NCBI RefSeq assembly: GCF_017498525.1
Contig: NZ_CP071796.1
Location: forward strand, 3,100,001-3,164,000
Length of the DNA stretch: 64,000 bases
Direction: 5' to 3'
Source: Ottowia testudinis
GTDB lineage: Bacteria > Pseudomonadota > Gammaproteobacteria > Burkholderiales > Burkholderiaceae_C
Shown: positions 35,631 through 44,597 of the stretch, piece by piece
Layout: each line of letters starts with the position of its first letter
Numbering within the stretch: position 1 is the stretch's first letter
Program-made: the position numbers and the translations under genes
The notes under the pieces: generated by a model
What the model was told of the DNA's origin: nothing
Database searches by the model: none
Seen by the model: only the letters and a program-made list of their open reading frames with translations

Positions 35631-36925
35631 TGGAACCCAAAGACATGACCGTCACCCATGCCACGCTTGACAATGCCAAGCAGCAAGCCGATGTGATGGC
35701 ACGCATCGATAGCCACCTCGCAGAAGAATTACCCACCGCCGCACCACTGTCGCCTCTGCTGCTCATCAACTTTGTCGGCATGGCCGCCAGCTACGCTTTC
35801 ATTGCCGTGATCGGCCCATTGGCACGCCTGCTGCATTTGCACGCCTGGCAGGTGGGTGTGATGGTGGGCATCGTCGGTGTGGTGTGGGCGGCACTGTCTG
35901 GCCCTTGGGGGCGCATGGCCGATAACCGGGGACGGATATCAGTGTTGCGCCGCGCCTTGGCAGGATTTACCTTGGCGTATCTGGCACTGGCCGTTTATGT
36001 ATGGTGGGCCTTGCAGGGCGGCCCCCATGCCGTGCCTGCCGTGGTGGTGAGCTTGGTGGTGCTGCTGGCCACGCGTGGTGTGATGGGCGCATTTTATGCA
36101 GGCATTCCGGTGGCCATGACGGCCTGGATTGCCGACCACACCCAGGCCGACAACCGTGCTGCCGCCTTGGCAAAGCTGGGCGCGGCAGGCGCCATTGGCA
36201 TGGTGCTGGCGCCGCCGCTGGCCGGCTGGATTGCCCAGCGCCATTTGCCGCTGGCGCTGCTGGTGTTTGCGCTGCTGCCTGCGGTGGGTTTGACCCAGCT
36301 GAGGCGATTGCACGAGGCACGGCAACACGAGGCCAGCGTGCCGCGAGAACACATGCGCCCCACGGAGGCGCGCATCTTTCTCGCTTGGATAAGCAGCTTC
36401 GCGCTGTTTTCCAGCGTCATCATTGCCAACACCTCATTGGGTTTTTATCTGATAGACCGCCTGGGCATCGCCGCTGCCAATGCTGCCGCCTGGACGGGTT
36501 ACGCCTTGGGCTGCGCTGGCTTGGCGCTGATTCTGGCGCAGGCGGCGGTGGCGCACTTTAAGCAGGTTACCCCCCTCTACTGGCTGGGCGCAGGCGCCTT
36601 GCTGGGCGCGGCGGGTTTTGCCGCCACCTTGCTGGCCAGCACACCGCCAGCCATTTGCGCCGCCTATTTTGTCGCCGGGCTGGGCATGGGCGCGGCTTTT
36701 CCGGCGGTTTCGGCCATTGCAGCCAATGCCGTGGCTGCGCATGAGCAAAGCGCGTGCGCGGCGGCAATGTCGATGGCGCAGGGCCTGAGTATGGTGGTGG
36801 CCCCGGTGGTGGGAACTGCACTCTATGACTGGCGGGCGCCCGCGCCGTTCGCCCTCATCGTTGTGCTGCTGGCGCTGGTGGGCAGCGCCAGCCTTGTGCC
36901 ACAACGCACGGGGAGCGACAAATGA
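35630..36925 (+). CDS. MFS transporter, YbtX-like
   Basis: 431 residues with about 12 helices and the MFS loop motif GRMADNRGRISVLRRALAG between helices 2 and 3. In yersiniabactin loci the MFS protein YbtX has been tied to zinc acquisition. The ATG at 35630 overlaps the receptor stop (TGATG); ATG 35645 is an alternative start. It overlaps the next small gene by four bases. Confidence 0.87.
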   Translation: MEPKDMTVTHATLDNAKQQADVMARIDSHLAEELPTAAPLSPLLLINFVGMAASYAFIAVIGPLARLLHLHAWQVGVMVGIVGVVWAALSGPWGRMADNRGRISVLRRALAGFTLAYLALAVYVWWALQGGPHAVPAVVVSLVVLLATRGVMGAFYAGIPVAMTAWIADHTQADNRAAALAKLGAAGAIGMVLAPPLAGWIAQRHLPLALLVFALLPAVGLTQLRRLHEARQHEASVPREHMRPTEARIFLAWISSFALFSSVIIANTSLGFYLIDRLGIAAANAAAWTGYALGCAGLALILAQAAVAHFKQVTPLYWLGAGALLGAAGFAATLLASTPPAICAAYFVAGLGMGAAFPAVSAIAANAVAAHEQSACAAAMSMAQGLSMVVAPVVGTALYDWRAPAPFALIVVLLALVGSASLVPQRTGSDK

Positions 36926-37068
36926 ACGCCTACAGCACGGTGCTGGCGCTGGCTTTGGTTTTGAACGCAGCGGCCTCGGTGCTGCTGCCCTTGCTTTACG
37001 CCCAGAGTGCCAGACGTGCTGCGCTCATGGCCCCCGCCTCTTTACATGCATTGGAAGAATCCGTATGA
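36922..37068 (+). CDS. 48-residue membrane micro-protein in the metallophore operon
   Basis: The frame ATG 36922 to TGA 37066-37068 encodes MNAYSTVLALALVLNAAASV followed by LLPLLYAQSARRAALMAP and a short acidic tail. It has one clear hydrophobic helix (about 5-26) followed by Arg residues, as expected for a single-pass inner-membrane peptide with its N-terminus outside. Both ends overlap neighbouring genes by ATGA: its start in the MFS stop, its stop in the start of the first ABC gene. That arrangement, shared by the whole operon, strongly suggests that it is translated. Not recognised; possibly a subunit or chaperone of the ABC or MFS transporter. Confidence 0.72.
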   Translation: MNAYSTVLALALVLNAAASVLLPLLYAQSARRAALMAPASLHALEESV

Positions 37069-38843
37069 CATCCCCCGCTGTACTCAACCCTTGGCGCATC
37101 ATGACCCCCGTCAAAGGGCGCATCCGCTTTGCCATGGCGCTGGCCATCGTTTCCGCCGCTCTGGCGCTGGCGGCACTCGCTGGCCTGGCGATGGTGGTGC
37201 AAAGCCTGATCACCGCGCCAGCACAATGGCCGTGGGGCTGGATGTCGCTGGTGCTGGGCTGCACCGTGGGCGCATATATGTTGCGCCTGCACGCTTTCAA
37301 CCGTTCGCACTACGCGGCTTTTCATCTGGAAACCGTGCTGCGCACGCAACTGGCCGCGCACATGGCCAAGATGCCGCTGGGCGAAGTCGAGCGCTGGGGC
37401 GCGGGCGCACTGGCCAAAGTGATGCACGAGGACGTGAAAGAGCTGCACGCCTTTGTCGCCGATTCCACCCCGCTCTACGCCCGCGCTTATGCTGCGCCAG
37501 CCATCACGCTGGCATTGCTGTTTTGGCTGGACTGGCGATTGGCTCTGGCTGCGCTGGCGGTACCGGTGCTGGGCTTTGCCGTCTTGGGCATGATCATAGG
37601 CGGCAGCAAGGATTTGCAAAAACGCTACCACGACTCCCGTGAGCGCGTGGCGGCCGCCGTGGTGGAGTTCGTGCAGGCCATGCCGGTGGTGCGCACGTTT
37701 GACAGCGGTAGCGCCACCTTTGGCCGCTACCAGCAGGCGTTGGCGGCCTACCGCGACTTGTTGCAGCAGTGGTATGAGAGCGTGGGGTTTTCGGCGCGTT
37801 TTTCGGTGCAGGTTCTCTCGCCCCTGCCCACGCTGACCGTGCTGCTGTGGGCCGGGGCGTGGTGGCTGGCGCAAGGTTCTCTGAGTTTCCCTGTCTGGCT
37901 GGGCGTGCTGCTGCTGGGCGCGGGCCTGGCCGAGGCCGTGATGCCGGTGATGTCGCTCTACCACCTCATCGTCAAGGCCAAGCTCTCCATCACCCGCATC
38001 CACGAGGTATTGGCCAGCCCGGTACTGCCGCAGCCAGAGGCAACCGCAGCGCGTGTGCCGCAAGACGCCAGCGTGGCGTTTGAAAACGTGACCTTTGCCT
38101 ACACCGAGGAAGCGGGTGAGGTCTTGAGCGAGGTGAGCTTTACCGCCGCGCCGGGCAGCGTCACCGCGCTGGTGGGACCGTCGGGCGCGGGCAAAACCAC
38201 AGTGGCGCGACTGATCCCGCGTTTTTGGGATGTCACGAGCGGGCGCATATTGGTGGGCGGCGTAGATGTGCGCGAGATGAGCAGTGATGCGCTGATGGGG
38301 CAAGTGGCCTTCGTCTTTCAGGATACTTTTTTGTTTGCCGACAGCATCGCAAACAATATCCGTCTCGGCCTGCCCGAAGCCACGCAGCAGGAAATTGAGG
38401 CCGCCGCCCGGACTGCCCAGGCGCACGATTTCATCAAGGCGCTGCCTGCAGGTTACGACACGCTGGCGGGCGAGCGCGGCGCGTTTTTGTCGGGCGGGCA
38501 GCGCCAGCGCATCACTATCGCACGCGCCATTTTGCAAAACCGGCCCATTCTGGTGCTCGATGAAGCCACCGCCTTTGCCGACCCCGAAAACGAAGCCGCG
38601 CTGGTGGCCGCTCTCTCGGCGCTGATGCGCGGCAAGACCGTGATCATGGTGGCGCATCGGCTGTCCACCATCCGCGATGCCGACCAGATTCTGGTGTTCG
38701 ATCAGGGGCGACTTGCCGAACGTGGCTCGCATGAAGACTTGCTCAACATGCCAGACGGCGTGTATGCGCGCCTGTGGGCGAGCTACCAGCAAGCCCAGAA
38801 CTGGATGCTGCCCAGCATCGCCATTTCAGGAGAGCCAACATGA
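37065..38843 (+). CDS. ABC half-transporter with fused permease and ATPase, YbtP-like
   Basis: 592 residues: six-helix exporter-type membrane domain (about 25-310) and ATPase domain (about 340-575) with GPSGAGKTT, LSGGQRQRITIARA and ILVLDEAT. Despite the exporter fold, YbtP/YbtQ and IrtAB proteins import ferric siderophores, and the context argues for import here. The ATG at 37065 overlaps the micro-protein stop; in-frame codons further upstream lie in the MFS gene. It pairs with the second half-transporter at 39892. Confidence 0.88.
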   Translation: MTSPAVLNPWRIMTPVKGRIRFAMALAIVSAALALAALAGLAMVVQSLITAPAQWPWGWMSLVLGCTVGAYMLRLHAFNRSHYAAFHLETVLRTQLAAHMAKMPLGEVERWGAGALAKVMHEDVKELHAFVADSTPLYARAYAAPAITLALLFWLDWRLALAALAVPVLGFAVLGMIIGGSKDLQKRYHDSRERVAAAVVEFVQAMPVVRTFDSGSATFGRYQQALAAYRDLLQQWYESVGFSARFSVQVLSPLPTLTVLLWAGAWWLAQGSLSFPVWLGVLLLGAGLAEAVMPVMSLYHLIVKAKLSITRIHEVLASPVLPQPEATAARVPQDASVAFENVTFAYTEEAGEVLSEVSFTAAPGSVTALVGPSGAGKTTVARLIPRFWDVTSGRILVGGVDVREMSSDALMGQVAFVFQDTFLFADSIANNIRLGLPEATQQEIEAAARTAQAHDFIKALPAGYDTLAGERGAFLSGGQRQRITIARAILQNRPILVLDEATAFADPENEAALVAALSALMRGKTVIMVAHRLSTIRDADQILVFDQGRLAERGSHEDLLNMPDGVYARLWASYQQAQNWMLPSIAISGEPT

Positions 38844-39895
38844 ATGCGCAAACCACATTGCCCGCCTGCCCGCACCGCCACGAGTTCCACACCTCAAGCC
38901 CCCTGGCCGAGCAACGCACGCGCTGGGCGCTGGCGTTGACCGCGCTGACCATGGTGGCGGAAATCCTAGGTGGGACGGTTTTTGGCTCAATGGCGCTGTT
39001 GGCCGATGGCTGGCACATGGGTACGCACGCGCTGGCGCTGGGGCTGGCCGCAGCGGCTTACTGGGCGGTGCGCCGCTACGCGCAGGACGCGCGTTTTGCC
39101 TTTGGCGCCTGGAAAATCGAAGTGCTGGCCGCCTACACCAGCGCCTTGCTGCTGGCCGGCGTGGCGTTGGCGATGGTGGTGGAGTCGGTTGATCGCCTGC
39201 TGCATCCCGTGGAAATTGAATTTGCTTCGGCCATCGCCGTGGCCGTCGTCGGGTTGGCGGTCAATCTCTTGTGCCTTTGGCTGCTGCACGGCGCGGGCGG
39301 GCATGAACATGGTCATGAACACGGACATGCACATGCATATGAGCACGGCCACGTACCGCATCAGCACCAGGAGCACGAACACGCCCACGCCCACGCCCAC
39401 GCGCAGGGCGATGCAGCCGCAGACCTCAACCTGCGCTCGGCCGTGGTGCATGTGGCCACCGATGCCGCCACCTCCGTGCTGGCGCTGCTGGCCTTGCTGG
39501 GCGGGCTGTGGTGGGGGCTGGGCTGGCTCGATCCGGTGATGGGGCTGGCGGGCGCGGCACTCATCGCCCTCTGGGCCTGGGGCCTGCTGCGCGAGACCAC
39601 GCGCACGCTGCTGGATGTGACCATGCAAGACCCGGTGGTGGACACCATCCGCGCTGCGGTGCATGACGTGGCACCCACGGCGCAGTTGCGCGACCTGCAT
39701 GTGTGGCGCGTGGGCGCGGGGCGATACGCCTGCCTGGTCAGCATCGCCCAGGCACCGCCCGCTGCCGCGCAGGCGCTGCGCCAGCGCATAGGCCGCATTC
39801 CGTCAGTCGTCCACCTCACGCTGGAAGACTGGCCCACGCACGCCGTGGACGAAACACCGTACACACCCACACTATCCGCAGGAGAACTGCCATGA
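38840..39895 (+). CDS. dmeF: CDF metal exporter, DmeF-like, with His-rich loop
   Basis: A 351-residue cation diffusion facilitator with six helices. FGSMALLADGWHMGTHALAL is the DmeF-type metal site (His where zinc CDFs have Asp), and HVATDAATSVLALLALLGG is the second half-site. A loop of about 40 residues between helices 4 and 5 is almost half His (GHEHGHEHGHAHAYEHGH and HAHAHAHA). DmeF exports Co(II) and Ni(II). The gene overlaps both ABC genes by ATGA, so it is made with the importer, which suggests protection from metals brought in by the metallophore. Confidence 0.9.
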   Translation: MNAQTTLPACPHRHEFHTSSPLAEQRTRWALALTALTMVAEILGGTVFGSMALLADGWHMGTHALALGLAAAAYWAVRRYAQDARFAFGAWKIEVLAAYTSALLLAGVALAMVVESVDRLLHPVEIEFASAIAVAVVGLAVNLLCLWLLHGAGGHEHGHEHGHAHAYEHGHVPHQHQEHEHAHAHAHAQGDAAADLNLRSAVVHVATDAATSVLALLALLGGLWWGLGWLDPVMGLAGAALIALWAWGLLRETTRTLLDVTMQDPVVDTIRAAVHDVAPTAQLRDLHVWRVGAGRYACLVSIAQAPPAAAQALRQRIGRIPSVVHLTLEDWPTHAVDETPYTPTLSAGELP

Positions 39896-41700
39896 GCACT
39901 ACCACAGCCACGACCGCTCCTGCAGCGCCCCGCGCAGGCGTCACCCCCTGGCGCACCCTGTGGCAACAGTTGATGCGCAGTGCCGCGAGTGAGGCCCCCG
40001 CACTGCGCCGGGCACTCTTTGGCCTGATGGCCGCCGCCCTGCTGCAAGGGCTGGCGCTGGCTTGCCTGCTGCCCTTGTTTGATGCGCTTTTGCCCGCACC
40101 CCACTGGGGCCGCGCCTGGCCCTGGCTGGTGGTATGGACGGCGCTGGCGCTGGCCGTGCAGGTGCTGCGCTGGCGTGCGCTGGGCTTTGACTACCACGGC
40201 CATATGGCCACCATGACTCACCAGTTGCGCACCCAACTGGGCGAGCAGTTGCGCCGTATGCCCTTGCTGAAACTGCAAGACAAACGTGCGGGCGAGATGA
40301 ACGCCCATCTTCTGGGCAGCGTGGATGAAAACCTCAACTACACCGTCACCATCTTCAACTTTGCGGCGCAGGCCGTGCTCACGCCGCTGGCCGCTGCGCT
40401 GGTGCTGATGTTTTGGGACTGGCGGCTGGGCTTGGCTATGCTGCTGGTCTTTCCGGCGCTCATACCGATGTACCGCTGGCGCATGCCCGCCTTTGGGCGC
40501 GGCTTTCGCATATTGGCCCAGGCCAATGCACGCGCAAGCGGCGACATTCTGGAATACAGCCAGGGCCTACCCGTGCTGCGTGCCGCCCGCAGCGAAGGCG
40601 CACGCGCCCAACGCCTGCAAGAGAGCTTCGCACATCTGGAAAACGTGCAGGTCATCGGCCAGCAAAAAGGATCCAAGCCCAACGTCATCATCGCCAGCGT
40701 GGTGGAAGTGGGTTTGCTCTTGGTGATGGCCGCAGGCGTGGCCTGGGTGGTGCAAGGCAGCTTGTCTGTGGCAGTGCTGGCGGCAGTTTTCGTCATGCTC
40801 ACGCGCTTTGCCGAACCGCTGGCGACGTTCATCAGCTTCATGTCGATCTTCCAGTTGATCGAAACCGCGCTGGAACGCGTTGCAGCACTGCTGGCCATTG
40901 AGCCGCTGGCGCAAGCTATGCCTGTGCAAATTCCGACACGCTACGACATCGCTTTTGACGGGGTGGATTTTCGCTACGCCCAAGACGCATCGCCCGTGCT
41001 GCAAGGCTTTTCGGCGCATATGCCGGCCCACAGCCTCACGGCGCTGGTCGGCCCCTCTGGCGGTGGCAAAACCACCGTCACACGACTGCTCATGCGGCAT
41101 GCCGACCCGCAGGCAGGCCGCGTCACCATTGGCGGCGTGGATGTGCGCGCCATTGCGCCCGAGGTTTTGAACAGCCTGGTTTCGGTGGTCTTTCAGGACG
41201 TGTACCTGTTTGATGACACGGTGCTGAACAACATCCGCATGGCACGGCTGGAAGCCAGCGACGACGAAGTGCGCGAGGCCGCCCGCGCCGCGCAATGCCT
41301 GGACTTCATCGAACGGCTGCCCCACGGCTGGAATACCCGCATTGGGGAAATAGGCGGACGACTCTCGGGCGGCGAGCGCCAGCGCATCAGCATCGCTCGT
41401 GCGTTACTGAAAAACGCCCCCATCGTGGTGCTGGACGAACCCACGGCGGCGCTGGATACCGAAAGCGAAGTGGCCGTACAACGCGCCATCGAAGCCCTGG
41501 TACAAAACAAAACCGTGATCGTGATCGCACATCGACTATCGACCATCGCCGGTGCGCAGCAAATTCTTGTCATCGATCAAGGCCGCGCACTAGAGCATGG
41601 CAAGCACGCCGAGTTGATAACGCACCACGGCCGCTACGCTGCGCTATGGAAGGCCCAGCAAAGCGTCAAGCAATGGCGGGTCAGCTCGACATCTACATGA
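39892..41700 (+). CDS. ABC half-transporter with fused permease and ATPase, YbtQ-like
   Basis: 602 residues with an exporter-type membrane domain (about 40-330) and ATPase domain (about 355-590): GPSGGGKTT, LSGGERQRISIARA, IVVLDEPT. It is the partner of the protein encoded at 37065, together forming the probable ferri-metallophore importer of the inner membrane. It starts in an ATGA overlap with dmeF and is the last gene of the operon. Prophage-type genes begin 12 bases after its stop. Confidence 0.88.
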   Translation: MSTTTATTAPAAPRAGVTPWRTLWQQLMRSAASEAPALRRALFGLMAAALLQGLALACLLPLFDALLPAPHWGRAWPWLVVWTALALAVQVLRWRALGFDYHGHMATMTHQLRTQLGEQLRRMPLLKLQDKRAGEMNAHLLGSVDENLNYTVTIFNFAAQAVLTPLAAALVLMFWDWRLGLAMLLVFPALIPMYRWRMPAFGRGFRILAQANARASGDILEYSQGLPVLRAARSEGARAQRLQESFAHLENVQVIGQQKGSKPNVIIASVVEVGLLLVMAAGVAWVVQGSLSVAVLAAVFVMLTRFAEPLATFISFMSIFQLIETALERVAALLAIEPLAQAMPVQIPTRYDIAFDGVDFRYAQDASPVLQGFSAHMPAHSLTALVGPSGGGKTTVTRLLMRHADPQAGRVTIGGVDVRAIAPEVLNSLVSVVFQDVYLFDDTVLNNIRMARLEASDDEVREAARAAQCLDFIERLPHGWNTRIGEIGGRLSGGERQRISIARALLKNAPIVVLDEPTAALDTESEVAVQRAIEALVQNKTVIVIAHRLSTIAGAQQILVIDQGRALEHGKHAELITHHGRYAALWKAQQSVKQWRVSSTST

Positions 41701-41712
41701 GAAGGCAAATCG

Positions 41713-43014
41713 ATGAAGGTTTTCAATCCAAGGCATTTTTTGCGGCACATCGGCATGCCCACTCTGCGTCAATTCACTGACAGCCATGTTTTGGGCGCGC
41801 GGTTGACTGTGGACTGGAGCTTGCCGCAAGAAGCATTGGCTGCCGCCGTAAACGAGGCGGTGCAGGGCTTGGAAACGCAATTGACATCTGCCGACTTGCT
41901 GCCTCCAGAACGGAAAGCCATCGGGCACGATTTGCTGTTATGGATGGATGACCTGCGGCGTGCTCATCTGATGTCCAATTCGTTGGCCGTGTCCGAGTTT
42001 CGCAGTGCCTGCCAAACAGATGCTGAAGCACTGACTGCTTTAGCAGACCGCGATGAGCGTGAAATCGCCCTTTGGATGCTGACCTACCGCGACAAGGCTT
42101 TTCGGGACGCCGAACTGCACTTGGCATTTCAGGCCAAAACCAATGGCAAGTTCTGGAAAAAACACCGCATCCAAAGCGGTCTTGACCCTTGCCGCGACCG
42201 CGCACAATTGGAACTGTTCTGTCAAGATGTGGCCAAGCTTTACAAGAAGGCTGGTGCAGGCGATGGTGTCCACGTCGAGTTCAGTGAGCGCATCCGCACC
42301 CACGGCGAAATTTCACATAACCTGGAACCGGCCAGCATCCAAATCACCATCTATGTCGAGGGGCCGGTGACCGCATTGGCTCACTTCGCGCAGAGCCACT
42401 TTACCCGCATCACCACCCGCATTGCGCTGGAAACCGCTCTGGTCTACCACCCTGCCAGCGGTGAGATTGAGACCATCGTCAAGGGCGGGGCCAAAAATCA
42501 CACTGCCGTGCTCGAGCTTTTCGGCAAGCATGTGGTGCAACAGACCCTCACACCCGAGCGGATCGAGCCGCAGCGCTACCGCTTGAACGCCTTGCGTGAT
42601 GGACTGATGGATCTCTCTGAAGACTGGGTCGGCTTGGGCGTAGAGCAAGTACGGTTGCGCCGCGCGCGTCTGTGCCCTGCGGGTCAGACCGCCATCAGTT
42701 TCAATGTCGAAACCTCGCCCGACAAGACCCAGCCAGATGCTGTTCAGATCGCTCGCGCTGGGCTCAGGGTCGAGCGCCTGTTCGAAGCCGAGTACAACCT
42801 GGAAGGTGCCACAGTTATCGTTCACACCCTGCCGGCCACAGAAGAAGGGAAGGCGGGACACTTCAGTTTCGATGTCTATGCCTCGGGTTCATCGACCATC
42901 AAGAACCTGTCGCCGCGCAACCAAACAACCGCGCGAAGAGTGCTGGAGGCCTTGTCTGTGATCGATGCCGGTGCACCGCTGGTCGATGCAATCGAAGAAG
43001 TGACCTTAAATTGA
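41713..43014 (+). CDS. Unknown protein at the island/prophage junction, gene A
   Basis: 433 residues, not recognised. No signal peptide or membrane segment. The N-terminal third is helical with many charged residues (DLLPPERKAIGHDLLLWMDD, DRDEREIALWMLTYRDKAF). The rest alternates strands and helices (SIQITIYVEGPVTALAHF). It starts 12 bases after the ABC gene and is followed by gene B after 28 bases, so the two form a pair. Its closeness to the metallophore operon suggests either a late addition to that transcript or the first gene of the mobile element. A role in phage regulation or defence is possible but unsupported. Confidence 0.7.
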   Translation: MKVFNPRHFLRHIGMPTLRQFTDSHVLGARLTVDWSLPQEALAAAVNEAVQGLETQLTSADLLPPERKAIGHDLLLWMDDLRRAHLMSNSLAVSEFRSACQTDAEALTALADRDEREIALWMLTYRDKAFRDAELHLAFQAKTNGKFWKKHRIQSGLDPCRDRAQLELFCQDVAKLYKKAGAGDGVHVEFSERIRTHGEISHNLEPASIQITIYVEGPVTALAHFAQSHFTRITTRIALETALVYHPASGEIETIVKGGAKNHTAVLELFGKHVVQQTLTPERIEPQRYRLNALRDGLMDLSEDWVGLGVEQVRLRRARLCPAGQTAISFNVETSPDKTQPDAVQIARAGLRVERLFEAEYNLEGATVIVHTLPATEEGKAGHFSFDVYASGSSTIKNLSPRNQTTARRVLEALSVIDAGAPLVDAIEEVTLN

Positions 43015-43042
43015 TGCGGAACGAGGTCAGCGGGGTGCCGAG

Positions 43043-44017
43043 ATGAGTCAGGCCCAGATCGATGCCACCGACTTGCTGTGCCGCCTGCTCGACCGCGACC
43101 GCCCTGAAATCAACGGGCATACCCTGAACACAGAACATGCCGAAGCCGCAGCCCATCTGCAACGCGAGCGCTTGCTGGTGCTGGGCCCTGCGCTGGATTG
43201 GGTGACGTGTCCAGAATGCGGTATTGAGACTGCACGCGTGGTGCGCGAATTGCCACAGCGGGACATGGAACTGCATTGTCCTGCTTGCGAAGAGGTTGTG
43301 GTGACGCGTGCCTTACGCGAAACCTACAAAGTGGCCTTACCTCGCGTGGTGACCGCCGTGCTGACTGGGCTGAACCTCTCCAACGGTGGACTCAAGCCCA
43401 TCATTGCCGATATGGCGTGGCGTTTGGGCACGACCGAACCGACGCGCGGCCAACCTTTGACCTGGTATTTTGCTCGGCAGTTGTTCCGTACACAAAACGC
43501 TGCGTGCTTGCGTGAGCACATTGCATTGGAGCGCAGCACCACTTCCTGTGTAATATTGACCAGCAGCGAATTGCCCCTGCCGCCTGCTTCGCCCCTGATC
43601 GGGTTTGATGTTCGAACCCTATCAAGCGTGGCGCGTATCGCGCAGAGCCGGTTTGAATTTTTCAGCGAAAGGAGCGTAGCGGCAGGGCCACAGGTGTTGC
43701 CCGAAGCCCGCCCTGGCGATTCGGCGGCCACGACGCTGCAATACGTTCGCGCCCACGGCAAGGTGTTCGTCGATGGGATAGAACACGCGCTCGAACCGCG
43801 CCAGCAGACCATCCTGCTGGCCTTGATCGACGACCTCGATCACGAGATAGACAAAGATGCGCTTAAAACTGCCTGCGGTTCGCAGGCGCAGCGATTTTCT
43901 CCGAGCAAGGAGTTTGACCGCAACCCGCTGGTCTACAAGACCTTTATCCGCTACCTGCGTGATGACGCGCGCTACGCGCTGATCATCCCCGATGGCGACC
44001 GTACATGGCTGCGATGA
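43043..44017 (+). CDS. Unknown protein at the junction, gene B, zinc ribbon plus winged-helix-like end
   Basis: 324 residues. Two Cys pairs (CPEC at about 54-57 and CPAC at about 78-81) make a zinc ribbon. The last 90 residues (VFVDGIEHALEPRQQTILLA, KEFDRNPLVYKTFIRYLRDD) look like an OmpR-type winged helix, so DNA binding is possible. The family is not known to me. It is paired with gene A and followed by an intrinsic terminator at 44087, which closes the transcript. Confidence 0.7.
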   Translation: MSQAQIDATDLLCRLLDRDRPEINGHTLNTEHAEAAAHLQRERLLVLGPALDWVTCPECGIETARVVRELPQRDMELHCPACEEVVVTRALRETYKVALPRVVTAVLTGLNLSNGGLKPIIADMAWRLGTTEPTRGQPLTWYFARQLFRTQNAACLREHIALERSTTSCVILTSSELPLPPASPLIGFDVRTLSSVARIAQSRFEFFSERSVAAGPQVLPEARPGDSAATTLQYVRAHGKVFVDGIEHALEPRQQTILLALIDDLDHEIDKDALKTACGSQAQRFSPSKEFDRNPLVYKTFIRYLRDDARYALIIPDGDRTWLR

Positions 44018-44086
44018 CATCGGCGTGATGCACCTCGAAACCTAGAGATAGCAACGTCCCCTCACCACCCGCCATTCCTTCAACAA

Positions 44087-44122
44087 GGCCCCGCACTGAT
44101 ATTGATCAGGCTGGGGCTTTTT
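44087..44122 (+). terminator. Intrinsic terminator after gene B
   Basis: GCCCC/GGGGC outer stem and CTGAT/ATCAG inner stem with an ATTG loop and two internal mismatches, followed by TTTTT. Confidence 0.85.
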
Positions 44123-44291
44123 GCATTTTGGCAGCGGAAGAACCGCACAGATTGATTTTGAGGAACGGGTTTGAGGAATCTGAGGAACGGTGCAAGGCAC
44201 CTCGTTCGAGACCATGACGACATCGGTTGGCAGTGCTGGCAGACCCGCACGCAACCGGTGTTCATCCACCCTATTCGTCATGGAGATTTTT

Positions 44292-44597
44292 GTGCACCGC
44301 ACCTCTTCCCAAACACCCTACCGGAATCCGTCACAGGATTCCCCATCTACGCAAAACCAGCGCCATCTCACCCAGCGTGAGCTGGCCGACCGCTGGAACA
44401 AATCCGAAGCCACCATCGAACGCTACCGCTCCGACGGCGTCGGTCCGCGCTTCCTCAAGATTGGCGGTGCTGTCCGCTATCGCCTCGAAGATATCGAGGC
44501 CTTCGAGCGTGAATGTCTTTACGACAACCCCCACACACGCTGTGCGGCATCCGCATCGCAATCGCCCAGTTCGATCCTGCAAGGAGTCAACGTATGA
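44292..44597 (+). CDS. AlpA-like helix-turn-helix regulator or excisionase
   Basis: About 101 residues. The MerR/AlpA-type helix-turn-helix is clear: TQRELADRWNKSEATIERYR then FLKIGGAVRYRLEDIEAFER. Such proteins control prophage excision or early genes. The GTG at 44292 has GGAG six bases upstream; an ATG at 44280 without a ribosome site would add four residues. It overlaps the next gene by four bases. Confidence 0.85.
   Translation: MHRTSSQTPYRNPSQDSPSTQNQRHLTQRELADRWNKSEATIERYRSDGVGPRFLKIGGAVRYRLEDIEAFERECLYDNPHTRCAASASQSPSSILQGVNV

Noticed and set aside
36996-38792. Open frame of about 598 codons on the minus strand across the first ABC gene
   Set aside because: Antisense to a gene with Walker A, signature and Walker B motifs; no features of its own.
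39300-39420. His-codon-rich CATGAACATGG-type repeat as a possible DNA repeat element
   Set aside because: It is the coding sequence of the metal-binding His loop in the CDF exporter and needs no other explanation.
44158-44190. Repeated GAGGAACGG upstream of the AlpA-like gene as a phage operator
   Set aside because: Only two short copies with uneven spacing; too weak to call.
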